Below, piece by piece: positions 17,871 to 26,702 of a stretch of 64,000 bases of DNA. Position 1 is the stretch's first letter, and each line of letters begins with the position of its first letter. The stretch is from NCBI GenBank assembly GCA_018267575.1, contig JAFDYF010000056.1, forward strand, positions 186,001 to 250,000, in the 5' to 3' direction. A model generated the notes under the pieces. It saw only the letters and a list, made by a program, of their open reading frames with translations. It did no database searches and was not told the origin of the DNA. The translations under genes and the position numbers were made by a program. This stretch comes from Bacteroidota bacterium. Its GTDB lineage: Bacteria > Bacteroidota > Bacteroidia > Chitinophagales > Chitinophagaceae.

Positions 17871-18824
17871 ATGAAAAAGATTGGTGTATTGTTTGGCAAG
17901 GAAAGAAGTTTTCCTATGGCGTTTGTGGAAAGGGTGAACAGTAAAAACATTGAAGGCATTGTGGCCGAGCCCGTGCGCATCGATAAAGTGATGCAGGGTG
18001 AAGACAGTGGCTATGCCGTAATTATTGACCGCATTTCGCAAGATGTTCCTTTTTATCGTGCATTTTTAAAGAATGCTGCTTTGTGTGGAACGGCGGTGAT
18101 CAATAATCCATTCTGGTGGAGTGCCGACGAAAAATTTTTCAATAACTGTTTGGCCACAAAGATTGGCGTGCCAGTGCCCAAAACCGTTATCCTTCCTTCT
18201 CGCAACCATCCTGCTGATACCAGCGAACAATCATTTGCCAATTTGGCTTATCCCTTGGCTTGGGAAGAAATTTTTAACTATGTTGGTTTTCCTGCGTATA
18301 TGAAACCGTTTGCTGGTGGTGGTTGGAAGAATGTGTACCGATTGGAAAATGCCGATGATTTTTACCAGAAACATAGCGAGACGGGCGAACTAGTGATGTT
18401 ATTGCAGGAGGAAATTGTTTTCGATGAATATTATCGCTGTTATTGTATCGGCGGCAAACATGTCCGCATCATGCCATACGAACCACGCAACCCACATCAT
18501 TTGCGCTATGTGAGTGATTTTAGCCCTACACCAGAAAGGCTGCAGCAGATGGAACAGATTGTATTACGCATAAATCAATACCTCGGGTACGATTTCAATA
18601 CGGTGGAATTGGCATTACGTGACGGGGTTCCTTATGCCATCGATTTTTGTAACCCAGCCCCTGATGCCGAAAAGACCAGTGTGGGGGAGGATAATTTTAA
18701 TTGGGTAGTGGAGACTGCGGCAAACTATGCAATTGAAAGGGCTTTGTTGCATAAGGAGAATGCTGATAATTTAACATGGGGAGAGTATTTGAAAAGAAGC
18801 TTTATGAAGCAACCTTTGTTTTAA
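17871..18824 (+). CDS. ATP-grasp domain carboxylate-amine/thiol ligase
   Basis: A 317-aa ATP-grasp protein: an N-terminal pre-ATP-grasp segment (MKKIGVLFGKERSFP), the central ATP-grasp fold with a Lys-containing strand (FPAYMKPFAGGGWKNVYRL, about 150-168) and a Glu-rich hinge (LLQEEIVFDEYYRCY). The C-terminal metal-binding strand is DFCNPAPD, equivalent to the N-P/E-x-N motif. Such enzymes activate a carboxylate as acyl-phosphate and join it to an amine. The frame is open from 17796; ATG 17871 starts at the conserved strand. Together with the GCS2-type ligase at 19598 and two esterases it suggests a small peptide/amide pathway. Substrate unknown. Confidence 0.8.
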   Translation: MKKIGVLFGKERSFPMAFVERVNSKNIEGIVAEPVRIDKVMQGEDSGYAVIIDRISQDVPFYRAFLKNAALCGTAVINNPFWWSADEKFFNNCLATKIGVPVPKTVILPSRNHPADTSEQSFANLAYPLAWEEIFNYVGFPAYMKPFAGGGWKNVYRLENADDFYQKHSETGELVMLLQEEIVFDEYYRCYCIGGKHVRIMPYEPRNPHHLRYVSDFSPTPERLQQMEQIVLRINQYLGYDFNTVELALRDGVPYAIDFCNPAPDAEKTSVGEDNFNWVVETAANYAIERALLHKENADNLTWGEYLKRSFMKQPLF

Positions 18825-18911
18825 AAAATGTTTTATGATTGTCTAAATTTAAATTGGTCTCTAGGGTTTATCAGGTCGTAAATCAGAAATCTAAACCTAA
18901 CATTTAATGCT

Positions 18912-19532
18912 ATGTTGACGATTTACAATGAGGATGAAAAAAGATATCAGTTAGTGGAGGAGCCAGATGCTTCCTGTAGCTATACTTATGCGGACTACCT
19001 GCAATGGAAATTCAAAGAGCGGTTAGAGTTGATTAAGGGGCGCATTTTAAAAATGAGTCCAGCCCCTACTCCCAAACACCAACAAGTTTCAGTGTTTCTG
19101 TCTTATAAGCTATTTCATTTTTTAAAGAAGGGGAAATGCAAAGTTTTTACTGCCCCTTTTGATGTTCGTTTGCCAATAAAGAACAAAAAGAAGGATGCTG
19201 AAATTAATACAGTGGTTCAACCGGATATCTGTGTTATTTGTGATGAAACTAAAATTGATGAGCGTGGATGTTGCGGTGCGCCCGACCTTGTAATTGAAAT
19301 ACTTTCCCCCGGAAACTCTTCTCATGAAGTGAAAACAAAATTTGAACTATACCAAGAAGTAGGGGTAAAAGAATATTGGCTGGTCAATCCTATCGAAGAA
19401 AATTTGGTGGCTTTTGTTTTAAATGTAGAAGGAAGGTTTGATGGCATGAAAATGTATGCAAGTGGTGATAAATTGTCTTCCTCGGCCGTTAAGGGGTTTC
19501 AGATCGAGGTGAGTGAAATTTTTGATCACTGA
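18912..19532 (+). CDS. Uma2 family endonuclease-like protein
   Basis: A 206-aa protein of the Uma2/DUF820 PD-(D/E)XK fold. Core residues are PDICVI (about 98), GAPDLVIEILSPGNSS (about 119-134), and KTKFELYQEVGVKEYWLVNP (about 140-159), which carries the catalytic Lys. Uma2 proteins are abundant in cyanobacteria and some Bacteroidota and their role is unknown; several are near mobile or toxin-antitoxin genes. Here it is inserted between the ATP-grasp and the carboxylate-amine ligase genes with its own 5' gap of 87 bases, so it may be an independent insertion rather than part of the pathway. Confidence 0.85.
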   Translation: MLTIYNEDEKRYQLVEEPDASCSYTYADYLQWKFKERLELIKGRILKMSPAPTPKHQQVSVFLSYKLFHFLKKGKCKVFTAPFDVRLPIKNKKKDAEINTVVQPDICVICDETKIDERGCCGAPDLVIEILSPGNSSHEVKTKFELYQEVGVKEYWLVNPIEENLVAFVLNVEGRFDGMKMYASGDKLSSSAVKGFQIEVSEIFDH

Positions 19533-19597
19533 TTTTGTTCTTATAGCTTCTTAGAATAACGGAAATCTAAAATAGTATATCTAAACCTTAATTATCA

Positions 19598-20710
19598 ATG
19601 GCAAATATCAGTTACAAACATTTTACACTTGGGGTGGAAGAGGAATACATGGTGATTGATCCCACTACAAGAGAACTCAAAAGCCATGAGCAAAAGATTG
19701 TGCAGGAAGGGCAAAAGATTATCAAGGACAAAGTGAAAGCCGAGATGCACCAAGCGGTGGTGGAAGTGGGAACCGATATTTGTCAGAATATTGATGAGGC
19801 TTATAATGACGTTGCACTATTAAGAAAAACCATATCGCAAATTGCAGAATCGCTTGGGCTTTGGGTGGCCGCATCCGGTACGCACCCATTTAGCCACTGG
19901 GAAAATCAGTTGATTACCGACCATGTACGCTACAATGAGATTGTCAATGAATTGCAGGAAGCCGCTAGAAGCAACCTGATTTTTGGTCTTCATGTGCATG
20001 TGGGTATGGAGAATAGGGAGATGGCCAACCATATCGCCAATTCCACCCGTTATTTTTTGCCGCATATCTATGCGCTTAGTACCAATAGCCCTTTTTGGGA
20101 AGGAAGAAAAACGGGATATAAAAGTTTCCGTACAAAGGTGTTCGATAAATTCCCACGGACAGGGATACCCGAATATTTTGAAAGTATTGAGGCTTATGAA
20201 AATTTTGTAAAGCTATTGGTAAAAACGAATTGCATTGATAACGCAAAAAAAATATGGTGGGACCTTCGAGTGCATCCTTTTTTCAATACCGTGGAATTCC
20301 GGATTTGTGATGTACCCATGACCGTGCAGGAAACCATTACCATTGCGGCGCTTTTTCAGGCGATTTGTGCCAAAATCTATAAGCTGCATTCGCAAAACCT
20401 CAACTTTATACAATACTCACGGGCATTGATAAACGAAAACAAATGGAGGGCCAGTCGTTACGGCATCGACGGACATTTGATTGATTTCGGAAAACAGGAA
20501 GAAGTAAATACCCGTGTGCTGATTTATGAGCTGTTGGATTTTGTGGGTGATGTAGTTCCCGAGCTTGGCAGCCGTCATATACTTGATAATGTGAGCCGGA
20601 TGATTGAAGCCGGTACAGGTGCCGATCGACAACTAAAAGTATATGAACAAACCAATAGCCTGATTGAAGTGGTTGATTATATTCATTCGCAGTTTACGCA
20701 AGGGCTGTAA
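19598..20710 (+). CDS. Carboxylate-amine ligase, YbdK/GCS2 family
   Basis: A 370-aa protein of the glutamate-cysteine ligase 2 superfamily. It begins FTLGVEEEYMVIDP (about 8-21), whose Glu residues bind metal/ATP. Later come LWVAASGTHPFSHW (about 87-100), FGLHVHVGM (about 128-136) and HPFFNTVEFRICDVPMTV (about 226-243), all hallmark motifs. E. coli YbdK has weak gamma-glutamyl-cysteine ligase activity; relatives in other clusters make diverse amide bonds. Located downstream of an ATP-grasp ligase and esterases, it is probably the second amide-forming enzyme of the locus (inference). Confidence 0.9.
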   Translation: MANISYKHFTLGVEEEYMVIDPTTRELKSHEQKIVQEGQKIIKDKVKAEMHQAVVEVGTDICQNIDEAYNDVALLRKTISQIAESLGLWVAASGTHPFSHWENQLITDHVRYNEIVNELQEAARSNLIFGLHVHVGMENREMANHIANSTRYFLPHIYALSTNSPFWEGRKTGYKSFRTKVFDKFPRTGIPEYFESIEAYENFVKLLVKTNCIDNAKKIWWDLRVHPFFNTVEFRICDVPMTVQETITIAALFQAICAKIYKLHSQNLNFIQYSRALINENKWRASRYGIDGHLIDFGKQEEVNTRVLIYELLDFVGDVVPELGSRHILDNVSRMIEAGTGADRQLKVYEQTNSLIEVVDYIHSQFTQGL

Positions 20711-20743
20711 TTTCAAATGATTCGTTTATAATTACCTTACCCC

Positions 20744-21508
20744 ATGCGCCCATTAGATATTCGGCCCCTCCATGATAGCAAAGGGATACAGAAAATTAAA
20801 ATTTCCTTTCGCAAAAATTGGGTGCATTATCTTCAGGAAGCCTTGGGCTTGGCCATCTTCATGATCTCTGCCTGTTTTTTTGATGCTATGCTGGAGGCCA
20901 AAAACGCTTCTTGGCATTTGGCCATCCACAATCCCTCAATCCGAATAGGGATAATGGGAATCGCGATGGGTTTGACGGCGCTCTTTATTTTTTATTCCCC
21001 ACTCACGGCACCTTCGGGTGCGCATATCAATCCTGCGGTTACCCTGGCATTTCTTCGTATCGGTAAAATGGATAGATCCGATTCTTGTTTTTATATTATT
21101 TCCCAATTTCTAGGAGGTCTGCTTGCTGTTTATTTGATGGCTGGGTTGATGGGCAATAGCCTGACCGAGCCACCTGTGAACTATGTGGTAACCATTCCGG
21201 GAAAATATGGTGTAATCCCAGCAGCCATTGCTGAATTTGTGATTGCCTTTGTCATGATGATGATGGTGCTTTTTACTTCTGCCAACAAAAAAGGAAGTCG
21301 CTATACTAGAGGCATTTCGGCCTTCTTGGTTTGCATCTATGTGATTATAGTTGGCCCCATCTCTGGTTTTGGTATGAACCCTGCCAGAACCATTGCCAGT
21401 GCAGTGCCTGCACATGAGTATACCGCAATCTGGCTTTATATACTAATGCCATTGGCCGGGATGTTGCTGGCAGCAGAAATATTTTTGATAGTAAACAAGC
21501 AAAAATAG
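20744..21508 (+). CDS. MIP family channel (aquaporin/glycerol-facilitator type)
   Basis: A 254-aa membrane protein with about six transmembrane helices and the two NPA half-helix motifs: AHINPAVTLAF (about 89-99) and GMNPARTIAS (about 206-215, with the selectivity-filter Arg). An unusually long, basic N-terminus of about 40 residues precedes helix 1. It follows the carboxylate-amine ligase by 33 bases on the same strand, so it is probably co-transcribed and could move a small solute linked to that locus, or water/glycerol. Aquaporin versus glycerol facilitator cannot be decided here. Confidence 0.88.
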   Translation: MRPLDIRPLHDSKGIQKIKISFRKNWVHYLQEALGLAIFMISACFFDAMLEAKNASWHLAIHNPSIRIGIMGIAMGLTALFIFYSPLTAPSGAHINPAVTLAFLRIGKMDRSDSCFYIISQFLGGLLAVYLMAGLMGNSLTEPPVNYVVTIPGKYGVIPAAIAEFVIAFVMMMMVLFTSANKKGSRYTRGISAFLVCIYVIIVGPISGFGMNPARTIASAVPAHEYTAIWLYILMPLAGMLLAAEIFLIVNKQK

Positions 21509-21550
21509 TATTCTCCAAAATTTCAAACTTTTGTAAAGACTCGATCTATA

Positions 21551-21850
21551 TTAAATAGCCACTACTACTTGTATGGCATCCAAATTGATTGGTCCATAAA
21601 TATGGGGAAAAGTGTCTTCAACAGAAGGAGACCAATCGAAATACAATGGGCTAGTCAGTTTGTCGGTATCTAATACCAGTTTCACTAATTCTTTTTTGCC
21701 CTTAAAGTAACGGTCAAGCACAGCTGGAATTTGTCTTTCTTCACTACAATGGATAAAGCCTTCTTCTTTTAAGGAGGGCGAGGTGTAGGAGCCTGTTTCA
21801 TTAGCTAGTTTCCATGCTGCCAAACTGGTGATATGATAAATGATAGCCAA
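21551..21850 (-). CDS. DUF952 domain-containing protein
   Basis: A 99-aa protein matching DUF952: IYHITSLAAWKLA start, EEGFIHCSEERQIP (about 29-42) and FPHIYGPINLDAIQVV at the end. The fold is related to ADP-ribosyl transferases by the HIT/H-x-T-like pattern, but its activity is unknown. The start is apparently TTG, two bases after the aroC stop, so translation is probably coupled to aroC. It is the last gene of the aromatic cluster. Confidence 0.75.
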   Translation of the reverse strand: MAIIYHITSLAAWKLANETGSYTSPSLKEEGFIHCSEERQIPAVLDRYFKGKKELVKLVLDTDKLTSPLYFDWSPSVEDTFPHIYGPINLDAIQVVVAI

Positions 21851-21852
21851 TA

Positions 21853-22866
21853 CTATAAAACGCGGTGAATTTTTTGTTCCAACATCATGAAATCAGCAAG
21901 AACGATTGCAGTTACGGCTTCCAAAATTACTGGAACGCGTAAGGCAATACAAAGATCATGGCGACCTTTTACGGAGAATGCTTCTATTTCCTTTGTCTCC
22001 CAATTCAGGGTTTGCTGTTCCTTAGGAGTGGATGAAGTCGGTTTGATGGCAATCCGGAAAACCAGTTCATTGCCATTACTAATACCGCCTACAGCTCCAC
22101 CAGCATGGTTGGTGCTGGTTTTACCATTAATGTTTTCAATAGCATCGTTATGCTGCACACCAAACATTTTTGCGGAGGCAAACCCCGTCCCAAATTCAAT
22201 GCCTCTAACTGCAGGAATTGCAAATACGATATGTGATAGCACGGATTCGATGCTATCAAAAAAAGGCTCGCCCAATCCAATAGGTAAATGAGAGGCTCTG
22301 CATTCTACAATACCGCCAATGGAATCCTTGGCATCAATGGCTTTTTGCAATCCTTTTTCCAAATCGGTTTCACCACCGATTTCGAGTATACTCGCTTGAA
22401 CAGAAATTTTTTCCGATTCCTTAGTGGCGTTTAATAATATTTTTTTTGCAATCACCCCTGCGGCCACTAATGCTACAGTTAGTCTACCACTAAAATGTCC
22501 ACCACCCCGGTAGTCTTCAAAGCCTCCGAATTTTTCATGTGCTACAAAATCTGCATGACCAGGTCTGGGAACGGATCTTTGTTTTTGATAATCGCCACTA
22601 CGGGTGTTTTTGTTTTCAAATAGTATCGTAATGGGCGCACCCGTTGTTTTATCATTAAAGATGCCACTTTTAAATATGGGAAAATCGTCCTCCTGTCTGG
22701 GAGTTGTTCCTTTTTGTGTGCCGCCTTTTCTTCTTTCTAGATCTAATAAAAAATCTTCGGCGACCAATGATAAACCTGCAGGACATCCATCCACCACCAT
22801 GCCCACGCCTTCTCCGTGCGATTCACCAAAGATGGTCACCCTGAATATGCGTCCAAATGAGTTCAA
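21853..22866 (-). CDS. aroC: Chorismate synthase
   Basis: A 337-aa enzyme converting EPSP to chorismate with reduced FMN, the last step of the shikimate pathway. The N-terminal signature is GRIFRVTIFGESHGEGVGMVVDGCPAG; RPGHADFVAHEKFGGFEDYRGGG (about 100-122) and ISNGNELVFRIAIKP (about 260) are FMN/substrate motifs. The start codon is TTG at 22864-22866, inside a 4-base TTGA overlap with the aroA stop, giving the normal family N-terminus (NSFGRIFR), so coupling with aroA is likely. Neighbours are aroA upstream and DUF952 downstream. Confidence 0.95.
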   Translation of the reverse strand: MNSFGRIFRVTIFGESHGEGVGMVVDGCPAGLSLVAEDFLLDLERRKGGTQKGTTPRQEDDFPIFKSGIFNDKTTGAPITILFENKNTRSGDYQKQRSVPRPGHADFVAHEKFGGFEDYRGGGHFSGRLTVALVAAGVIAKKILLNATKESEKISVQASILEIGGETDLEKGLQKAIDAKDSIGGIVECRASHLPIGLGEPFFDSIESVLSHIVFAIPAVRGIEFGTGFASAKMFGVQHNDAIENINGKTSTNHAGGAVGGISNGNELVFRIAIKPTSSTPKEQQTLNWETKEIEAFSVKGRHDLCIALRVPVILEAVTAIVLADFMMLEQKIHRVL

Positions 22867-24200
22867 TGCGTAAAATTTGATTGGTTGATAGTATGATTGG
22901 TTGATAAGGAAGCTCCCAATAACTTCAGATGGTCATAAAAGTCAGTATAGGATTTGTTGATGGCCTCGGCATCTTCAATTATGGTTTCTCCGTCTGCTCT
23001 TAAAGCGGCTACAGCACATGCCATCGCGATCCGATGGTCATGGCGTGAATGCACTGTTGTTCCCACAATTTTATTGCCTCCTTTTACCAGCATTTCATTT
23101 CCTTGCAAGTGAATGGTTACCCCCATCTTGGCAAATTCTTCCTGTAGGGTCAATGCACGGTTGCTTTCCTTATGTGTTAAACGATCAGCGCCTTTGATGA
23201 TGGTTTCGCCCTTGCAATACACCGCTAATGCGACCAATGGAGGGAATAAATCCGGACAATCAGTGGCATCAAAATAAAAACCCCTCAAACCAACAAGCGG
23301 GTTGGAGATTTCTATTTTGTTCGGTTGTATAAATAAGTTGCAACCAGAATCTTTCAATGCTTCCAATATTTTTTTATCGGCCTGTGTGGAATTTGTATCC
23401 AATCCGTTCACGGTAATTTTTCCTGCAATGGCACCAGCTACTAACAAAAATGCCCCACCACTCCAATCCCCTTCAACAGTATAATTGATTAGTTGCTTGC
23501 TTGATTGGTTGTTTGCTTGATTGGAAAAATAAAACGACTCATAGTTTTTGTTCTCAGGAAGTTTCAATCCGAATTCCTCCATTACTTTCAAAGTAAGGTC
23601 AATATAGGGCTTGCTTTTTAGGTTGGTTACTTGTATGCTGATGTCTTTTGCATCAGCGGCTGCAAAGGCCAAAAGCAAACCTGTCAAAAACTGAGAGCTC
23701 AGTGAACCATCAATCACAATATTTTTAGGATGTAATGGCCCTTTTATTTTTAATGGAAGTTTACCTTGGTTCGAAATGATCTCCACACCCAATTGGGGGA
23801 GTACTTCATCAAAAAAATCCATGGGCCTTTTCAACAAGGAGCCTTCCCCATTGATATTGATTTGGGTTTTGCTCAAAGCCAATATGGGAGCAAACATGCG
23901 GATTCCCAAGCCGCTTTCGCCACAGTTCACGGAGATGTTCGATGACGGAGGTTCGTTGGTCGATGAGAGCAATGCGTTGCTGCTATCAACCAATAATTCG
24001 GCATTGACCATTGACCACTCACATCCAAGCGATTTCAAAATGTCCAATGCCGCCAGATCATCGTTGGAATGCCCGGGGTTTTTGATAATGCTTTTTCCCT
24101 TTAATACCAACGCAGCCGCACAAGCCCTTTGCATCGAGCTTTTCGAAGCGGGGGCTTCAACAGTTCCCACTAACCTGGATGGTTGTATTGTTGTTAGCAT
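22863..24200 (-). CDS. aroA: 3-phosphoshikimate 1-carboxyvinyltransferase (EPSP synthase)
   Basis: A 445-aa enzyme joining PEP to shikimate 3-phosphate. Motifs: PASKSSMQRACAAALVLKG (about 18-36) at the phosphate-binding loop, a short NCGESGLGIRMFAPILAL region (about 95-112), and the C-terminal SRHDHRIAMACAVAALRA segment (about 395). It overlaps aroC by four bases and is followed upstream by aroB after a 107-base gap that holds an intergenic repeat. Length is close to the family average. An Asn/Gln/Ser-rich patch (QANNQSSKQLI) near 230 is an insertion. Confidence 0.94.
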   Translation of the reverse strand: MLTTIQPSRLVGTVEAPASKSSMQRACAAALVLKGKSIIKNPGHSNDDLAALDILKSLGCEWSMVNAELLVDSSNALLSSTNEPPSSNISVNCGESGLGIRMFAPILALSKTQININGEGSLLKRPMDFFDEVLPQLGVEIISNQGKLPLKIKGPLHPKNIVIDGSLSSQFLTGLLLAFAAADAKDISIQVTNLKSKPYIDLTLKVMEEFGLKLPENKNYESFYFSNQANNQSSKQLINYTVEGDWSGGAFLLVAGAIAGKITVNGLDTNSTQADKKILEALKDSGCNLFIQPNKIEISNPLVGLRGFYFDATDCPDLFPPLVALAVYCKGETIIKGADRLTHKESNRALTLQEEFAKMGVTIHLQGNEMLVKGGNKIVGTTVHSRHDHRIAMACAVAALRADGETIIEDAEAINKSYTDFYDHLKLLGASLSTNHTINQSNFTH

Positions 24201-24265
24201 AAATTATTATTTAATCCCAAAATCATCAAGAGAGAAAATATCATTTGCCACGGAAAATGTTCATA

Positions 24266-24303
24266 CATCCTGTCTTCCCATCTTTCTGACTTCCCGACTT
24301 TCA
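24266..24303. repeat. Intergenic GGAAGTC-unit repeat, reverse copy
   Basis: CATCCTGTCTTCCC, TCTTTCTGAC, TTCCCGACTT units are the reverse complement of the unit type seen at 17731-17782. It lies between aroB and aroA. Confidence 0.5.
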
Positions 24304-24307
24304 CTAT

Positions 24308-25339
24308 CTATCTCGCTATCGTAATGGAATGAATCAATTCTTCCAGTTCATCGATAGGTATGGGTTTGACAATCCCTTGCCCGATTTTTTTTAGCAAAAT
24401 ATAATTCATCGTGCTTCTTTCTTTTTTCTTGTCCATTTTCAACACCTGAAAAACTTTGGAAGCGGAAAAATCTGCCTTGGTTGGTAATCCATATTTTGTC
24501 AAAACTTTCACTAGCCGATCGGTTTCCTGAAAATCCAAAATCTGTTCAGACAGCATACCTGCAGCAACCATTCCAATGGAGATGGCAAAACCATGTGGTA
24601 ATTTTTCCATATTCTCAATCGCATGCCCAATGGTATGACCAAAATTCAACAGTTTGCGATCCGCTTTTTCGAACTCATCTTTTTTCACAATAGCCGATTT
24701 TATCTGAGCATTGCGTGTGATGAGTTTTGATAGTGCTACTTTATTTTTTTGATAGCTGTTTAGTTTGTTTTTCTCCAACTCTGCAAATAGCGCAGCATCT
24801 TTGATCGCGGCGTGTTTGATGATCTCAGCAAAACCATTCACCCATTCTTGTTGGGGAAGGGTTTTCAAAAGCGAACTATCGTACAACAAAAAATTGGGTT
24901 GATTGATAGTGCCTACTAGGTTTTTGTAAACACCCACGTCTACTCCATTTTTCCCACCAATAGCTGCATCCACCATGGCTAGAATTGTAGTAGGAACGAA
25001 GCCAAACTGGATCCCGCGCATGTAAACCGAAGCAGTATAGCCCGTCATATCGGTGACCACACCTCCTCCAACGGCAATCAGAAAAGTTTTGCGGTCGGCA
25101 CCATATTGGATCAACTGTTGGATGATAGCGTCTACCGTTTGCTGGTTCTTATATTCTTCTCCCGCTTTTACCACGATGGTTCTCCAACCTACAAATTTCT
25201 TCTTATGGTGATGGAACACATTTTCATCGGTAACCATAATGCTGTGTTCCTTAGCCACCAATTTTTCCAAGTACGAAAAATCGGCATCGAAATAGTATGA
25301 AACCTTTTTTGTTGAAAACGGATATGTTTTTTTTTGCAT
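24308..25339 (-). CDS. aroB: 3-dehydroquinate synthase
   Basis: A 343-aa NAD- and metal-dependent enzyme making 3-dehydroquinate from DAHP. Motifs: GGGVVTDMTGYTASVYMRGI (about 91-110) for nucleotide binding, PTTILAMVDAAIGGKNGVD (about 117-135), LNFGHTIGHAIE (about 232-243) with metal His residues. The frame is open to 25375, but ATG 25339 gives the family start. An imperfect inverted repeat occupies the gap to the DAHP synthase gene. Part of the minus-strand aromatic cluster. Confidence 0.95.
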   Translation of the reverse strand: MQKKTYPFSTKKVSYYFDADFSYLEKLVAKEHSIMVTDENVFHHHKKKFVGWRTIVVKAGEEYKNQQTVDAIIQQLIQYGADRKTFLIAVGGGVVTDMTGYTASVYMRGIQFGFVPTTILAMVDAAIGGKNGVDVGVYKNLVGTINQPNFLLYDSSLLKTLPQQEWVNGFAEIIKHAAIKDAALFAELEKNKLNSYQKNKVALSKLITRNAQIKSAIVKKDEFEKADRKLLNFGHTIGHAIENMEKLPHGFAISIGMVAAGMLSEQILDFQETDRLVKVLTKYGLPTKADFSASKVFQVLKMDKKKERSTMNYILLKKIGQGIVKPIPIDELEELIHSITIAR

Positions 25340-25356
25340 TGACTGCAAGTTGTTGA

Positions 25357-25463
25357 GTGAATGGTGAATGGTCAATAGTTAAATACAACTAGACAATTCA
25401 TTAAATTGAAGGGCTATTTGAATTATTATTTCCTATTGCCACATTGACCATTCCAAATTCACT
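25357..25463. repeat. GGTGAATGGTCAAT inverted repeat between DAHP synthase and aroB
   Basis: GTGAATGGTGAATGGTCAAT (about 25357-25376) faces ATTGACCATTCCAAATTCAC (25443-25462), a 20-base imperfect inverted repeat (three mismatches) with a loop of about 65 bases. Related arms occur at 35346-35470 and related words at 30698-30742 and 40774-40803. Confidence 0.65.
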
Positions 25464-26551
25464 TATGAATTCAATATCTTATTCTGGTGATTGATACTCT
25501 CCATATGTACGGCATCAAAATATTTGGTGATAAACTCCTTGCTCAAACCCAATTTTTCACCTTTGCCGTAAGCACGTTCCAGTATGGAATTCCAACGATT
25601 GGTTTGCAGGATGGTGATATTGTTTTCTTTTTTGTACTGGCCGATTTTGTCCGCTACTTTCATACGCTGCCCCAAGATCTGCAACAGTTCGTCATCCAAC
25701 TGGTTGATCTGTTGACGCATTTTTTCCATGGCGGCATGGTATTCTTCAGAAGCGATATCTTCTTTTCTCCAACGAATGGAACCAATCATTTCGCCCAATT
25801 TTTCGGGAGTGATTTGTTGTTTGGCATCACTCCAAGCTTTATCAGGGTCAATATGGCTTTCGATGATCAAGCCGTCGAAATCGAGGTCAATAGCTTCTTG
25901 CGCTACTTCTTGCAGTATATCCCTGCGGCCACAAATATGTGAAGGGTCATTGATGATGAGCATGCCGGGGTTTCGGCGCTTCATTTCAATGGCCAAGTGC
26001 CACATCGGTGCATTTCTATATTCAGTATTCCCATAGGAAGAGAACCCACGATGGATCAACCCAATTTGTTTGATGCCTGCTTTTGCCACACGCTCAACGG
26101 CGCCAATCCACAATTCCAGATCAGGGTTGATGGGGTTTTTGATCAGCACGGGTATATCCACGCCACGCAATGCATCAGCTACTTCCTGCACACTAAAAGG
26201 GTTCACGGTAGTTCTTGCGCCGATCCAAAGTACATCCACTTCAAAATTCAGGGCATCTTCCACTTGTTTTCCGGTAGCTACTTCCACAGCAACGGGAATG
26301 CCTGTGAGTTTTTTTGCCTCCTGCAACCAGGGCAAACCTTTGGCACCAATGCCTTCAAAACTTCCGGGACGAGTGCGTGGTTTCCAAATACCAGCACGCA
26401 TCATATCCACTTTACCGGTCTTGTGTAACCGAACAGCGGTCTCCACCACTTGGTCCCTGGTTTCTGCACTGCAGGGCCCAGAGATGATGAGTGGGCGCTT
26501 TTGCCATTTTTCCTGAACAATCTCTTTCATCTTTGCTTCTGTAGCTTCCAT
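25463..26551 (-). CDS. Bifunctional 3-deoxy-7-phosphoheptulonate synthase / chorismate mutase
   Basis: A 362-aa fusion. Residues about 15-260 are a KDPG-aldolase-like (type I beta) DAHP synthase: PLIISGPCSAET (about 19-30), RAGIWKPRTRPGSFEGIG (about 52-69), and INDPSHICGRRD (about 200). Residues about 265-360 are an AroQ chorismate mutase helix bundle (MRQQINQLDDELLQILGQRMKVADKIGQYKKENN). It controls entry to the pathway and the branch to prephenate. The mutase domain often confers feedback sensitivity to prephenate in related enzymes (known for the family). It has its own 226-base 5' region with a hairpin. Confidence 0.94.
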   Translation of the reverse strand: MEATEAKMKEIVQEKWQKRPLIISGPCSAETRDQVVETAVRLHKTGKVDMMRAGIWKPRTRPGSFEGIGAKGLPWLQEAKKLTGIPVAVEVATGKQVEDALNFEVDVLWIGARTTVNPFSVQEVADALRGVDIPVLIKNPINPDLELWIGAVERVAKAGIKQIGLIHRGFSSYGNTEYRNAPMWHLAIEMKRRNPGMLIINDPSHICGRRDILQEVAQEAIDLDFDGLIIESHIDPDKAWSDAKQQITPEKLGEMIGSIRWRKEDIASEEYHAAMEKMRQQINQLDDELLQILGQRMKVADKIGQYKKENNITILQTNRWNSILERAYGKGEKLGLSKEFITKYFDAVHMESINHQNKILNS

Positions 26552-26579
26552 AAAAACTATTTATGATTTTCAATTAGTG

Positions 26580-26603
26580 CCGTATGTTTTCTCCGCCATA
26601 CGG
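26580..26603 (-). other. Hairpin in the 5' region of the DAHP synthase gene
   Basis: CCGTATG (minus strand, 26603-26597) pairs perfectly with CATACGG (26586-26580), with a 10-base loop, about 30 bases upstream of the DAHP synthase ATG. No T run follows, so it is not an obvious terminator. No aromatic-rich leader ORF is visible here. Confidence 0.4.
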
Positions 26604-26684
26604 GCAGTATAAATTATAATGGTCGTTCTTTCAATTTTTTTATATGACCAGCATCCCTTCTCTACTGAACATCGTTGCAGCTTG

Positions 26685-26702
26685 TCCCGACCATTGTCGG
26701 GA
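26685..26702. repeat. Short perfect palindromic stem in the 26.6-kb intergenic region
   Basis: TCCCGAC (26685-26691) and GTCGGGA (26696-26702) form a 7-bp stem with a 4-base loop. No T run follows on either strand. It could be a REP-like fragment or a weak terminator for the DEAD-box gene on the minus strand. Confidence 0.35.
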
